From Siderastrea radians (lineage: Eukaryota > Cnidaria > Anthozoa > Scleractinia > Rhizangiidae): a stretch of 64,000 nt of DNA. The stretch is taken from NCBI GenBank assembly GCA_964017195.1, contig OZ024890.1, positions 20,283,701-20,347,700 of the forward strand, read 5' to 3'. A program made the position numbers and the translations under genes. Under the pieces are notes generated by a model. That model searched no databases. It worked only from the letters and a program-made list of their open reading frames with translations, and had not been told where the DNA came from. Below are positions 1 to 10,106 of this stretch, in pieces (position 1 is the first letter of the stretch; each line of letters begins with the position of its first letter).

Positions 1-433
1 TTTGGCGGCAGTAGAGGTTTAAAGGGGCTATGTCACAGGTAATTTTGAGCCGTAGGGATCAAAATTCTGCTTAAATCAAAACTAAGAGAATTTTCTTCTC
101 TACAAAATGGTTTTTTGAGAACTCCAAGAAGAAATAAAGTGAATTCTTGAAAGGAGAATAAAATTTAATCAGTTAATAATGGTTTTTGCTAGACATCAGG
201 GAAAACTTGAAAAAAAAAAGCGGCCCATTTTTTTTAAGTTGCAATCCGTTTCCATCCTGACCATCCGTGGCCAAAGGTACTTAAAATTTAAGTGCACTAA
301 TAGAGTAGTTTTGAACAAAAATAGACCATTATTTTGGGTTTCCATCATTACAGACATGACTTGTGGCTTCCCAAATTAATGCTGAAAATTGGTGGCATAG
401 CCCCTTTAAGCATAATGAGAATACCGCCAGGGG
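1..433. repeat. Short inverted-repeat (MITE-like) element
   Basis: An 18-20 bp sequence around 18-36 (TTTAAAGGGGCTATGTCAC) recurs inverted at 392-409 (GTGGCATAGCCCCTTTAA). The outer flanks (GGCGG.A at 4-10 and ACCGCCAG at 423-430) also match loosely, so about 0.4 kb has the shape of a non-autonomous inverted-repeat element. The element may begin left of the window. Small open frames inside it have no recognisable product. Confidence 0.45.
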
Positions 434-1196
434 TAACTCCTTCACTAACGGGGATGCTCGCAGAATGTTTGAAAACAACCAATTTGGTATGGTACTTTTC
501 AGGTTTTTTTTTAGTTTCAGACATTTTGCACTCGAGTTTTCATTTTCAACAATGTAGATTACTCATTTGACATACTCAGTTTTTCAGGTCCGTAGCTTCT
601 CAATTCGGATACTGCATGCATTTTTTCAACATGCATTTTTCAACTTTCCGTATTCGACATCCAACCGCAATCAGGAAAGGATAACACAGTGGGCGCACAT
701 AACTCTTCCCAAAACTCCCTCTAGGGGAGTACAGTGAGAGGGAATTACTCTACCCCGAGACAGTCAGATTCTTGTGGTTTCAAAATGGTGGACTGACATG
801 TTAAAATGTTTTAGCCTCCGGTTTTAGCTCCCTCACGCCTAAATTAAGCCGAATGGGCAATGTTGGATGTCGAAAATGAAAAATACAATGTACAGTGGTA
901 AAGTTTGAATCCGCAATTTGCGAAGTTGAATGTCGAACTGTATAATGTTGCCTAAAAATAATACCAAAAGTAGAATGCAAAATACAAACATCGATTTTTG
1001 GCGGAAATGGAACTCCATAGTTTTTAGCTTACGTGCTTGGGCGTTCTCGAAAATAAAAGTTAAATAACTCAGCATGCAGCTCAGTTTCTCATTTTTTGCA
1101 TGTACAGAGTTCGCCTTAGAAATTAAATGCCCAAGCCTATTAGGCAAAATAGCAAAGAAATGAAGTCCATAACAGTTTGAAGTCTACGGACAGCGC
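434..1196. other. Intergenic, 3' flank of the first CABIT-SAM gene
   Basis: No credible coding frame. The right part should hold the 3' untranslated region of the minus-strand gene that ends at 1197. A short hairpin (ACTCCCTCTAGGGGAGT) lies near 714-730. No clear polyadenylation signal could be assigned. Confidence 0.4.
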
Positions 1197-3713
1197 CTAC
1201 AGGCAAGGCCTCCATCCCGCAATAAATCGTAAAAGTTTTAAACGATAGAAGCGATCCATTCCAAACGACTGTAGGGCTTCTTCATCCAAGCACACCAGCA
1301 TGCTCCCATCAACTTGCCGATCCTCGAAAATCGTTTCAAAGTGCTGCATGTTCAGCGCCTGTAGACACTGCAACACTTCAGGGAGTCTCAGAGTGCTCAG
1401 GTCCTGTGGAATATTAAATGTTGTTTCCGGTGATTCTGCGTTAGTTGCCTGAGGCGTATCTTGAGAGGTCGGCTTCGTTTTAGGTTTAGGTGATGGTATG
1501 ACATCTCTTGTGGTTTTACTTCCTTGTTCACTACTTGCGAGTGAGAGGCTTTCGTCTTGAGAGAATGCTGAGAGAACACAGGATGCAAAACTAGACGGGG
1601 CGTTTTCATGAGGGCTTGAAACAACCGGACGTTCTCCTTTTACCTGGCCATGAAATGAGCGTGACTTTCCCCTAGGGGATGGGACGGGTTGGCGTTCCTT
1701 AGCGTTATCTCCTGATGAAATAGCTTTCGGAGGCCTTGTTACCTCAGGACAAAAAACATCTTGTGTTCCTCTGTTACGTGGGGGGATTGGCGGCGGTGGA
1801 TCCTCCTCAGTTCTGCTCTTTGGTGCCTCTCTTTTATCTGTGGGTACATTTCTGATAAGTCCACTACGAGAGGAAGATTGCTGTTGGGTTTGCTGATTCG
1901 TGTTGTCACTTCTTTGAGGTGGGTCTGAAAGGGCACTCTTCCTGGGAAATGTGTTTGGTAGTACTTGCATCTCATCACCAGTTAGTCCACGTCGTCCCTT
2001 CGATTCTGCCTCTTCCCCCACAGAACGATTGTAACTTAAAGGTGGTGGTCCTTCTTTGGTACAACGTTCCTGTAGTGTTGGAAGCGGTGGAAGCGCGTCT
2101 CCGCTTGAACGTCCCGACTGAGACGCTAGCAAACTGTTTGCGCTTAAAGCATGGGATGTTTCAAGATTCACCTCCTCGGAGCCATAGAAGGATACATTCG
2201 TTGATAGTGACTTTGATGTATGCGGCAACTGATTGGTGGAATATGATTGATTCTCAAGGATAGAATCAGGTGCGCTGTCGTTGCAGGCAATACTTTCACT
2301 TTCGGCTGTTTTTTCTTTCCTTCCAAACGTATTTAACCTCGCACTTGGCTTGTTACAAATTGGGGAAGTTCTCCGAATCTGTAACGAAACTGTTTCTACC
2401 ACACCGTGAAAGCTTTCATTTTCTAGGGTGTGAGCCTGCATCAAATTATTTAAATTCTGTTCAGACACTTGATCTTTACTCGAGTCGCTTCTTCTTCGTT
2501 GCATTCGTGGCATTGAACTGCTTTTCAATCTGTCTGCAGTAAGTGACCTTAAATTCAATTCTTCGTAAACGTGCTCTTCGCTCTCGATTGGCTTTGTTCT
2601 TAGTTCTAAGCTGCTCACCGTTCTTTGCAATAAATCTCTCCCTTTCTTCTGTTCCATCATACTTTTGCTTCTCGTCACTTTTCCAATTGGAGGTGGTGAA
2701 TAAGTATTTCCGCAACGTACTGTCTGTCTACTACTCTCCAACTCTGCTATAGTCATGGTCTTGCCACTGCCTTCACTATCGCCATGAAAAGGCGTTTTAA
2801 GATGGGGCAAGTTCGACGCTTTGATCTGAAATCCTGACATGTCCTCATAGTCTTCGTCAATTTCTTTCCACGTGCTATCGGAATCATCAAGAGATGATTT
2901 GAGAGCTTCCATTTTCACAGGCACGACACTAATTGGCAGCGTTTTGGGAAATGAAAACGTTGACGTGACACCATTTGTCTCTGTTGTTGCTGTTACAAAC
3001 GAATCGACCAAAGTTCCCTTTAATTTGACGACACCTGTGGGCAGAGGTCGTGAATGTCGTCTTTCTAAACTCTTCTCCTGCCTGGCTTTGACTTCTTCTT
3101 CTGTAGTGCTCTCCTCTGTACTGTTATCAACAAATCTCACATAAGCAGGTAGTTTGATCTTCTTGACAAACTTGGAAAGTGATAGCTCCTCTCCATCCCA
3201 CAGAGCTTGAAATTTCGCTTCGCAACTCGCTGGAACTTTCCATAAATGCTTTGTTTTGTCGCTGACTTTTTTAAACGGCAAAAAGTTGTCGCTAGATTTT
3301 TTCTTCTTTAGCACAATCTTCAGTTTATCACCAGTTTTGAGCAAAGTTTCAAAGTTCGGGTCGCTTTGAATCACACGCACGAACTTCACAGCTGGGTGAC
3401 TTTCGTGAAGTAGTTCCTGAATCCCCAGTTGTTGTTGGAACTTTTCTTCAGCGACGCGTTCAACGGCGCAAAGATAATCTAGCGGGATACGCGACTCTTC
3501 ACCATCCGCATCCTCAACCAACACTGTTTCAATGCTTTCTAAGCTCAGCAAGTTGTAAACTGCATCGGAACTAACGGTTGTAAGCTGATGTTCGTCGTAG
3601 TGTCCTTCATGCACCTTCACCAGTTGTGGCAGGCTGAACTTCTCCAGAAAGTCTCTCAGTGAGTAAGAGGTATCCGTGGATGATAGTGGTTGAATAGTTT
3701 TAAGGTCCGACAT
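1197..3713 (-). CDS. CABIT and SAM domain adaptor protein (GAREM-like), single exon, 838 aa
   Basis: Predicted cytoplasmic signalling adaptor. Seen: ATG at 3711-3713 and an uninterrupted 838-residue frame. Residues about 20-290 read as a CABIT domain: an opening LPQLVKVHEGHY motif, alternating beta-like stretches, and a degenerate core signature (LWKVPASCEAKF). The linker (about 290-765) is Ser/Pro-rich with SH3-ligand motifs (PPPIPPRNRG, PVPSPRG) and tyrosine motifs (DYEDMSGF, EHVYEELNL). Residues about 767-838 form a SAM domain ending in GWRPCL. Known for the family: vertebrate GAREM has CABIT, proline-rich GRB2-binding and C-terminal SAM parts and acts in EGF-receptor/MAPK signalling; THEMIS proteins carry CABIT domains without this SAM arrangement. 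Inferred: a GAREM-type adaptor. It is the most divergent of the five paralogs here and lacks a divergent partner. The lack of introns is notable and could reflect an ancestral retrocopy. Confidence 0.85.
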   Translation of the reverse strand: MSDLKTIQPLSSTDTSYSLRDFLEKFSLPQLVKVHEGHYDEHQLTTVSSDAVYNLLSLESIETVLVEDADGEESRIPLDYLCAVERVAEEKFQQQLGIQELLHESHPAVKFVRVIQSDPNFETLLKTGDKLKIVLKKKKSSDNFLPFKKVSDKTKHLWKVPASCEAKFQALWDGEELSLSKFVKKIKLPAYVRFVDNSTEESTTEEEVKARQEKSLERRHSRPLPTGVVKLKGTLVDSFVTATTETNGVTSTFSFPKTLPISVVPVKMEALKSSLDDSDSTWKEIDEDYEDMSGFQIKASNLPHLKTPFHGDSEGSGKTMTIAELESSRQTVRCGNTYSPPPIGKVTRSKSMMEQKKGRDLLQRTVSSLELRTKPIESEEHVYEELNLRSLTADRLKSSSMPRMQRRRSDSSKDQVSEQNLNNLMQAHTLENESFHGVVETVSLQIRRTSPICNKPSARLNTFGRKEKTAESESIACNDSAPDSILENQSYSTNQLPHTSKSLSTNVSFYGSEEVNLETSHALSANSLLASQSGRSSGDALPPLPTLQERCTKEGPPPLSYNRSVGEEAESKGRRGLTGDEMQVLPNTFPRKSALSDPPQRSDNTNQQTQQQSSSRSGLIRNVPTDKREAPKSRTEEDPPPPIPPRNRGTQDVFCPEVTRPPKAISSGDNAKERQPVPSPRGKSRSFHGQVKGERPVVSSPHENAPSSFASCVLSAFSQDESLSLASSEQGSKTTRDVIPSPKPKTKPTSQDTPQATNAESPETTFNIPQDLSTLRLPEVLQCLQALNMQHFETIFEDRQVDGSMLVCLDEEALQSFGMDRFYRLKLLRFIAGWRPCL

Positions 3714-4702
3714 TAAAATTATCTAACGATCTATTATGCTTGTTAACATCAACCCTTTTTTCTCTGGTGAATGTCTTTTGTTCCAGTCACTAAATCGTCT
3801 AGCTGCCAGTGAGGAAAATACGAGTGGAGTGGATGTAATTATTTCATAAGCATACAACTTCCCATTGGAATAAAACTGGTTTCGTTTCGGATGTCTGTCG
3901 TTTTTGTAAACACCTTTCTTTACCTTCTTGATTTTTTGTTTGACCAGCTAGTGCAGTAATTCATGATTGGCTCACCGTCCTCGAAACTGAATTGTAATTA
4001 CATGTGTTCGAAACCTAATCAATTCTCACTAGGTTCCTACCGTCAGACTTTTCGGTCACTGAGAAGAGGCAACAATGTATGCCAACAGTCTAGGACAAGC
4101 CGGCTTTGATATTCCTTGCTTGTATACTTCTAACAAAGTTAAGAGAGAAATTACTCAGAGATGGAAAATGGACAAATTTATTAATATTTTATTTTTGGCA
4201 AACTTTTTTGTTAGTAGTTATTAGTTTCCAAACGATGATGACGAATAACACTCAATATAGAAATAACAATAAAAGTGCATTATGTATAATAAGACAAGGT
4301 CACTTTTAAGAGTTTTATTACTATGATTGGATTGACAGCAGATGAAATAATGTTTACAAGAAAAGACGCCTTACAGGTCTGGCTTGAACCAGCCCGACCT
4401 TGGAACACGAGGTCGTGTTTAGCAAGTGATATCACGAACGTCTCTAAAGCGCAATTAAATTTGCATTAGAAAACAACAACGGAACCGGATGAAGTAATAA
4501 CTAGATTTATGATTTGTTCCTGTTTTCTGTGGAATTCTTTCCTATTGGTTTTCAGTGAGGGTGGGTTAGTTAACTAATGATCACCACAGTGGTGCCTCGC
4601 CTCACGAACACTCCTTTCAAAACAACGACTGATTTATTACGGCCTTTATGCCGGAAAAAACCTCGCTCATCCAGTCATCATCTTATCTGAAGCCCCGTTA
4701 AG
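3714..4702. other. 5' flank of the first CABIT-SAM gene; no gene seen
   Basis: About 1 kb without a supported gene. It should contain the promoter and any 5' untranslated exon of the minus-strand gene starting at 3713. No convincing TATA box or initiator was identified. The small frame at 4106-4309 lacks any recognisable domain. Confidence 0.4.
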
Positions 4703-5599
4703 GGACTGCGCAATAATTATCAGGAGGGGGGCTGAAAAATGGGCTTCGAGTAGGCAATACCCCCTCCTAAAGTATTGAGTTTAGTTGTTACCCCCTCCTA
4801 AACTGTGAGAAGTAACGTACGGAACCCACCCACCCCCCCCCCCCCCGGTGGGTGGATTTCTCTCTGACCACTTAACTCCGCCATCTTCCACTCGACAGTC
4901 ACGGCTGGGACTAGGACCAAATGTCTGGCCGAAGTTGGAAATGGATGTCCAGTGGAACAGAAAATTCCCGGAATTTCCAATTTCCGGGAAAAGGGCAACC
5001 TCCAGAGCTCGAAGATGACCAAAATTTTCGAAATGAACTTTTCGAAATTTCTGTGCCATTTGATTCTGTACCAGAATTTCCGGAAATTTTGGTCCAAAGG
5101 CTCGCACGGACAAAGCTTGTTTTCATGTTCTACTGCATTCCAGCTGTTTTTCTAGAGACGCTGCTGAGCTATTTCGGGACTTTTGCAGCTAAGTAGCTCT
5201 TACAAAAAAATCGCTGGTCATATCACTACCTATTGAAATAGTTGTACAGTTAAAAACATTAACAGCAAACAGAACATTAAGCTTTTCAGTAAATACTAAC
5301 ATACTTCTCGTTCGTCTCGTTTGCATTTATCGTTCATATCACTGGTTAATGTTAGAATTTTGTGTTGTGTTTTTAGGAAGGAAGCTTCGATGCATTTACG
5401 CGGGTTTCATATCAGTTTCCCAAAGTATAAATATGCACATATCACATTTGAAATATTTCTAAGAGCCCCCAACCCCCCCCCCCCCCCCGAATGACTTATT
5501 TTACTTCAAGCCCCCCTGTCCTTGCATTGATTTTACTTTATGCCCCCTACCTCTGGTTTTTCCGGCAGTCCTCCCTCCTGACAATTATTGCACAGTCGC
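4703..5599. mobile_element. Non-autonomous TIR DNA transposon, about 0.9 kb
   Basis: GGACTGCGCAATAATTATC at 4703-4721 followed by AGGAGGG recurs inverted at 5573-5599 (CCCTCCTGACAATTATTGCACAGTC). C-rich tracts lie near both ends (about 4829-4847 and 5467-5488). The interior has nested short palindromes around AATTTCCGGGAA near 4965-5100. No transposase frame is present, so it is a deletion derivative or MITE of unknown superfamily. Confidence 0.6.
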
Positions 5600-7452
5600 T
5601 GATTGATTTTTAGTTGACTCGTTAAGTAATTCCCTTCTTTGAAAACCCCGTTAATTCCTTAGAAATATTTGAAGAAACTCTGACAGTATATCGAAGCATG
5701 GCTTTACCACCCCCTTACATCAATCAAAACTGATAGCAGGTTTGAGGTTACGTGGCGTGGTGTCGACGGAAGAGCAAAAGATGAAGATCGGTGCTTGCAT
5801 TCATTTACTCCTTCACCACGACAAAGTGTTTCGGCTCAAGGTGATTTACGAAGAATCCTTCCCAGTAGGGAAAAGCTCTGAACCGATTTTTACTGATGTT
5901 GTCATTCCGACCTATAAAAAACTGTTTCGAATTAAGAGAGAAAAATAAAGCGCTTTCAATTCATTCCTGACTCCGAACTTCGCGTTTACTATTAAGACAA
6001 CGAGGTCACTTTGGCCATTGTAGGTAGCCACTCAAAGCCACAAGATGAACCATAGAAAACAACGGTGAATGTCATCAGTTTGTGATCACGTGTGAATCAT
6101 GAGAAATAATCATGTAATCTGTTTGTGATCGCGTGAGAATCATGAGAATAGCTATTAACGAAAACGAAGAGACAATTATAAGCCAACATCTTTGTTTCTT
6201 AAAATAGAAAAGGGTTAGTACAAGCCAAACTCAAGTTGACGAAGGAAGCGGAAGTCAGGCTGCATTACTGACCATGTATTATTTTGATTGACAATGTCGC
6301 CGGACAACCCGAGGCAGTCTTACACGCCGTCGTTTCCCTGCGTTTAAGCGCAAAACATAACAAGCTGTTATCTCGATATTATTCAAAAATGCGATGCAAA
6401 ATGCAGACAGCTTCAAAACAAAAGCTATATAAGCTAGGAATGACAGCAATATCGTTCTAGAAAACGTGATATCGGAGTATGTATATGGATCATTCACGTT
6501 TTACGTTTACTCAAAATAGATTTCAGCAAACAGTCTGTTTTAGTGTTTACGAGAACAAAAAGTGGACGTTAAGTTCAGTTTTCCGATACACTTCAACATT
6601 TTAAATATATAAACCTACTGTGACACCTATTTCAACTGATTCAATCTTTCACTTTTGCCATATTTACTTTGATGTATACGGATAAGAAAAGAAGGAAAAA
6701 GAGCCAATTGTGACGTTGCTGGTATCCAATCGTTATTTAAAATAACGAAACATCTAACATCACATTTAATTTGAAATTGAAACACTGACTACAGCTGAAA
6801 GCAACGTTGAACAGAAACAAATGAGTGCTGATTAAAATAATTTTCAAGTCCACTGTTCATAGTTTGTCACTCCCAAATTCAAATCCTGCATTTATATATC
6901 CTGAATTGTAACAATCCAGGCCTTGGATCAAGCATCACAAGGATCTGGAAAGGAATGTTTTACGATCCGACTGTATGTTCTTTGTACAACATGGGAATGA
7001 GACTCCATACATTGTAACCAGGCAGAGGTGTGCCTGCCTATAGGAGGGTTCCTCCAGGGATCAGAATTCATGGCAGAAAATGTAATCATAACGAAAAATA
7101 TACCTCATTACGGCCCTGATATGGTTTTTGGGTTGTGTTGGCCTGAAATTGGGCCATAGAGTTTGCTACTTTGATTTGAAATTAGGTATGGTTCTTTAGG
7201 GAACTACGAGTGATTATCAACGCATTTAGCTCTTACGTGTTTCAGTTTTCATTTTTTAAAAACATTGAAGTTCATGACTGACTCATTTTTATGCAACAAA
7301 GTTTCGTATTTTCCTGGCAAGAAAATACAAAAGTCTCAAGAACTCCAGACGACATGTAAGGCGTCCTCTTTCTCTATCCCAACAATTGAATGAAAATTAT
7401 ACACCTCAGTGTAAAGTGTTAAGATTCCTTGTATAGTGCAAGAACGTATCGC
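5600..7452. other. Intergenic, no gene seen; short tandem duplication at 6078-6160
   Basis: No supported coding frame. A 43-bp unit beginning GTTTGTGATCACGTGTGAAT at 6078 repeats from 6121 (GTTTGTGATCGCGTGAGAAT), about 1.9 copies. The frame at 5742-5948 (68 codons) resembles nothing I recognise. The right end should contain the 3' untranslated region of the minus-strand gene ending at 7453. Confidence 0.4.
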
Positions 7453-9189
7453 TTATTGCTTTGGAGTCCAGCCACGTTGAGTAAACATTTTGAGTTTCCT
7501 TCTGTGCAGTGGGTTTTTAATTCCAAGGCACTGCATCATCTCATCATCCAGTTCTAATAACATGGTTCCATCAATCATCTCTTTTACAAACCGATCCACA
7601 TACTGGCTCAATCCCAGCTTTTTCAGGCAGTCGCTTACTTCGGACACTGAAATGCGTTTCAAAAGCTTGCTAAATTTATCAGCTGTGAGTTCTTTTTCGT
7701 CTGAAGTCATTTCGGTCCGGTAATCTTGAGACACAGTGTTTCTGTTTTGAGGATGTGACAAAATGGCTTTCTTTGGGATGGATAGCTCTGACACGTTTGT
7801 CTGTTTATACGTTTCTGCATTGACTGCACCTGCCTGTTCGGGTATGCTTTCATAAACACTCTCATTACTATCGACTTCTTCTTGATTCGAATAAACGAAA
7901 CGTACTAATTCTTTCATCTGCGGTCGCAAGCATACTGTCTTTCCATTTTGAGCCATTTGTGTGCCTTTCAGTCTGTCTACTAATTTCCTGCAGCTAAGGC
8001 CTTCTTGTGGTCTTCTTGGTTCGACAAGGGATTCCCTGTTCAACCGCGAAGCAAATTTGGCAGAGTTCGGCGGCCGTTTATTTTCTTGTGGCTTCGACAT
8101 GATCACGCTCTGCTTTCTGGTATCTGAAGGGGGAACCGGTTCCACATTTCTCCTAAGAGCAAACGGAAACATAAATTTCTTGGGTGGCTTTAGTCGAGAA
8201 TAACCTTTATCCTCAATAATAGGTTCAGTTTTTATCTCAGGAATTTGTCTCACATTTGACCCAGATGCCTTTAAAGGCGATCTCGGTGGAACAGCAGGTC
8301 GTAATTCTTCATAGCCAGTGTAATCCCTTGGCTTTTCGATGTCGTCATCGATGTCAAAATACCAAGAAGCATCTCCTGTGCTTCCGCGTGTGATTGTTGA
8401 ATCGAGATCCACTTTGGTTTCGATTAAATGACAAATTTGGGAAAACAAATTTAATTTAATTTTCGACTTCTCTCTTTTGACCGTTATTCCCAGTTCGATT
8501 GGAAGTCTCAGAACCCGTAAGCGTCTGCCTGTCAATGTGGAAACTACAAAAACTTTTTCCTCTACTTTTTTCTCCAGAGAAAACAATCCCTCGAACCTGA
8601 CTCGCGGACTTGTGTTTGCTCCATCGAATGCCTGTGTTGCACCATTTCGTACTCGCACACAGGCAGGCAGATGATGTCCATCTATGACCTCTTGGATAGA
8701 AACCGGATAAGGATCTTCCAGAGTTTCAAATGGCCCAGCCTGCTTACAGGAGAGAAATCTCACGCAAGGTTTTCCTACCACTCTGCACTTGAGTTGACTG
8801 CAACCTTCGTTTTTTGGCGATGCGTCTAGAAGTAAAAGTATATCTCCGACATCAACGCCACCTTGAGGTATGTCTCGAAGTGAGCGAACGTAGTTCGGAA
8901 AGGCATCTATGAGTTCTCCGACAGTTTCGTATTGTTCTTTGCAACCTTTTGGTATACGTTCGAAGATTTTCCCTTGATATGTTAGAGGGATAGAAAAGTA
9001 ACTTCCGCTGATATCTTGAGCTATTATCCGAGAAAGGTCCTTCACCCTATGCAAGTTAAGAATGTCGCCCTTAGACCAAGATAATTCTTCAGACTCAAGA
9101 GACTCGTACCCGTCCACTACTTCTATAGTTTCAGGAAGATGGCAGTCCTTTGATAAATCGGAAAGCCAATAGGAATCGGGCTCACACAT
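7453..9189 (-). CDS. CABIT and SAM domain adaptor (pair 1, minus member), single exon, 578 aa
   Basis: Predicted signalling adaptor. Seen: ATG at 9187-9189. The CABIT domain spans about 10-260, opening with CHLPETIEVVDGYESLES; its conserved cysteine is C134 (QLKC) and the downstream signature reads FLSCKQAGPF (about 145-154), with Ser where the family usually has Pro. A linker carries a paired tyrosine/SH3 motif, YEELRPAVPPR (about 293-303), and a Lys/Pro-rich middle. A SAM domain fills the last 72 residues (SVSEVSDCLKKLGLSQYV to GWTPKQ). It is a close paralog of the gene at 20761-22506: the two share most of the CABIT and SAM sequence and the same C-terminal GWTPKQ. It is transcribed away from the gene at 10107-12488 across a 917-bp gap, so a shared control region is likely. 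Function is inferred from GAREM/THEMIS relatives. Confidence 0.87.
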   Translation of the reverse strand: MCEPDSYWLSDLSKDCHLPETIEVVDGYESLESEELSWSKGDILNLHRVKDLSRIIAQDISGSYFSIPLTYQGKIFERIPKGCKEQYETVGELIDAFPNYVRSLRDIPQGGVDVGDILLLLDASPKNEGCSQLKCRVVGKPCVRFLSCKQAGPFETLEDPYPVSIQEVIDGHHLPACVRVRNGATQAFDGANTSPRVRFEGLFSLEKKVEEKVFVVSTLTGRRLRVLRLPIELGITVKREKSKIKLNLFSQICHLIETKVDLDSTITRGSTGDASWYFDIDDDIEKPRDYTGYEELRPAVPPRSPLKASGSNVRQIPEIKTEPIIEDKGYSRLKPPKKFMFPFALRRNVEPVPPSDTRKQSVIMSKPQENKRPPNSAKFASRLNRESLVEPRRPQEGLSCRKLVDRLKGTQMAQNGKTVCLRPQMKELVRFVYSNQEEVDSNESVYESIPEQAGAVNAETYKQTNVSELSIPKKAILSHPQNRNTVSQDYRTEMTSDEKELTADKFSKLLKRISVSEVSDCLKKLGLSQYVDRFVKEMIDGTMLLELDDEMMQCLGIKNPLHRRKLKMFTQRGWTPKQ

Positions 9190-10106
9190 CCTCGACTCAA
9201 ATCGGGCTCAACCTAGTTTATATTTTTAGGACCTTTCTCAGCTTGTTCAGCTAATTTCTCACAGCTCTTTTGCTAATAGACTACAAATGAATGGAGTGCA
9301 CTGAGTTTTAATTGCGGTATATTGGTAGTCTGCCAAATTAAGATATAGTGGTCAAGGGGTTTCCCTTTTCATTATCGACGCATCAAATTGTATTGATTGA
9401 CATGTACATTGGCGAAGTAAATGTTTCTTCCTATCCACTAGTTAACATTTAACAGCAAAAGTTTGGTTTCAGTTCTGAAACTGATTATTTGTTGCCGTAC
9501 TTTAAATCTGGGCGTGGTATTATTTTATTGAGTTGAGCTGAAGTACATCAAAATTTCAACGTGTGGGTTGATTTCAGTGATAGTGCCAGCGGAAATTATA
9601 GTCACAATAGGAACCCTCGGTGCTGAATCATGCTGAATCATAAAACGTTTCTATGACCGTGTTTTGAGAAGGCGCTGTTAGTTTTGATTGTCTGTCCACA
9701 ACCAAGAACTCATATTAGGATGTAAGCCACATTGAAAATTTCATTTCCACCGACTAATGACCTAATTGGAATGAGATCACTAGCAAATGATTGTCAATCT
9801 TTCAATTGATTAAATCCAACCTCGATCCCTCTCAACGTGACTTTCCACTAAAGGTTTAAATATCGTAATCAGTTATCATTTTTCAGATCGACCAACATCA
9901 TAGCCAAAGTTCTAATAATAAATATTTCTGACTGATAGCAGTGAGGAGCATGACGTCAAACACTTAGCTAAAAAGCACGACAATTCGAACAATTCTGACT
10001 TTAAAAGACTTGAAAATATCACAGTGTAGTTCGGGCGTTTAGGGAGTCGGAAAGTCTTTTGCCTTTGTGCCTGTGCTATTCTTAGCGTTGTTTGTATATC
10101 TATACA
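9190..10106. promoter_or_regulatory. Divergent intergenic region of pair 1 (shared promoter candidate)
   Basis: The 917 bp lies between two start codons that point away from each other. A block at 9320-9344 (ATTGGTAGTCTGCCAAATTA and following AGAT) has a counterpart at 22587-22609 (ATTGGTCGCTTGCCAAATCAGAT), upstream of the paralogous minus-strand gene. A second weak match lies just upstream of the plus-strand starts (CTATTCTTAGCGTTGTTT here, ACATTCTTGAACGTGTTTA in pair 2). This conservation supports duplication of the promoter together with both genes. No canonical TATA box is obvious for either direction. Confidence 0.55.

Noticed and set aside
839..1147. 102-aa minus-strand frame after the first CABIT-SAM gene
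   Set aside because: Does not look like a domain and lies where the 3' untranslated region is expected.
5742..5948. 68-codon frame in an intergenic region
   Set aside because: Does not begin with ATG and resembles nothing known; chance length in AT-rich DNA.
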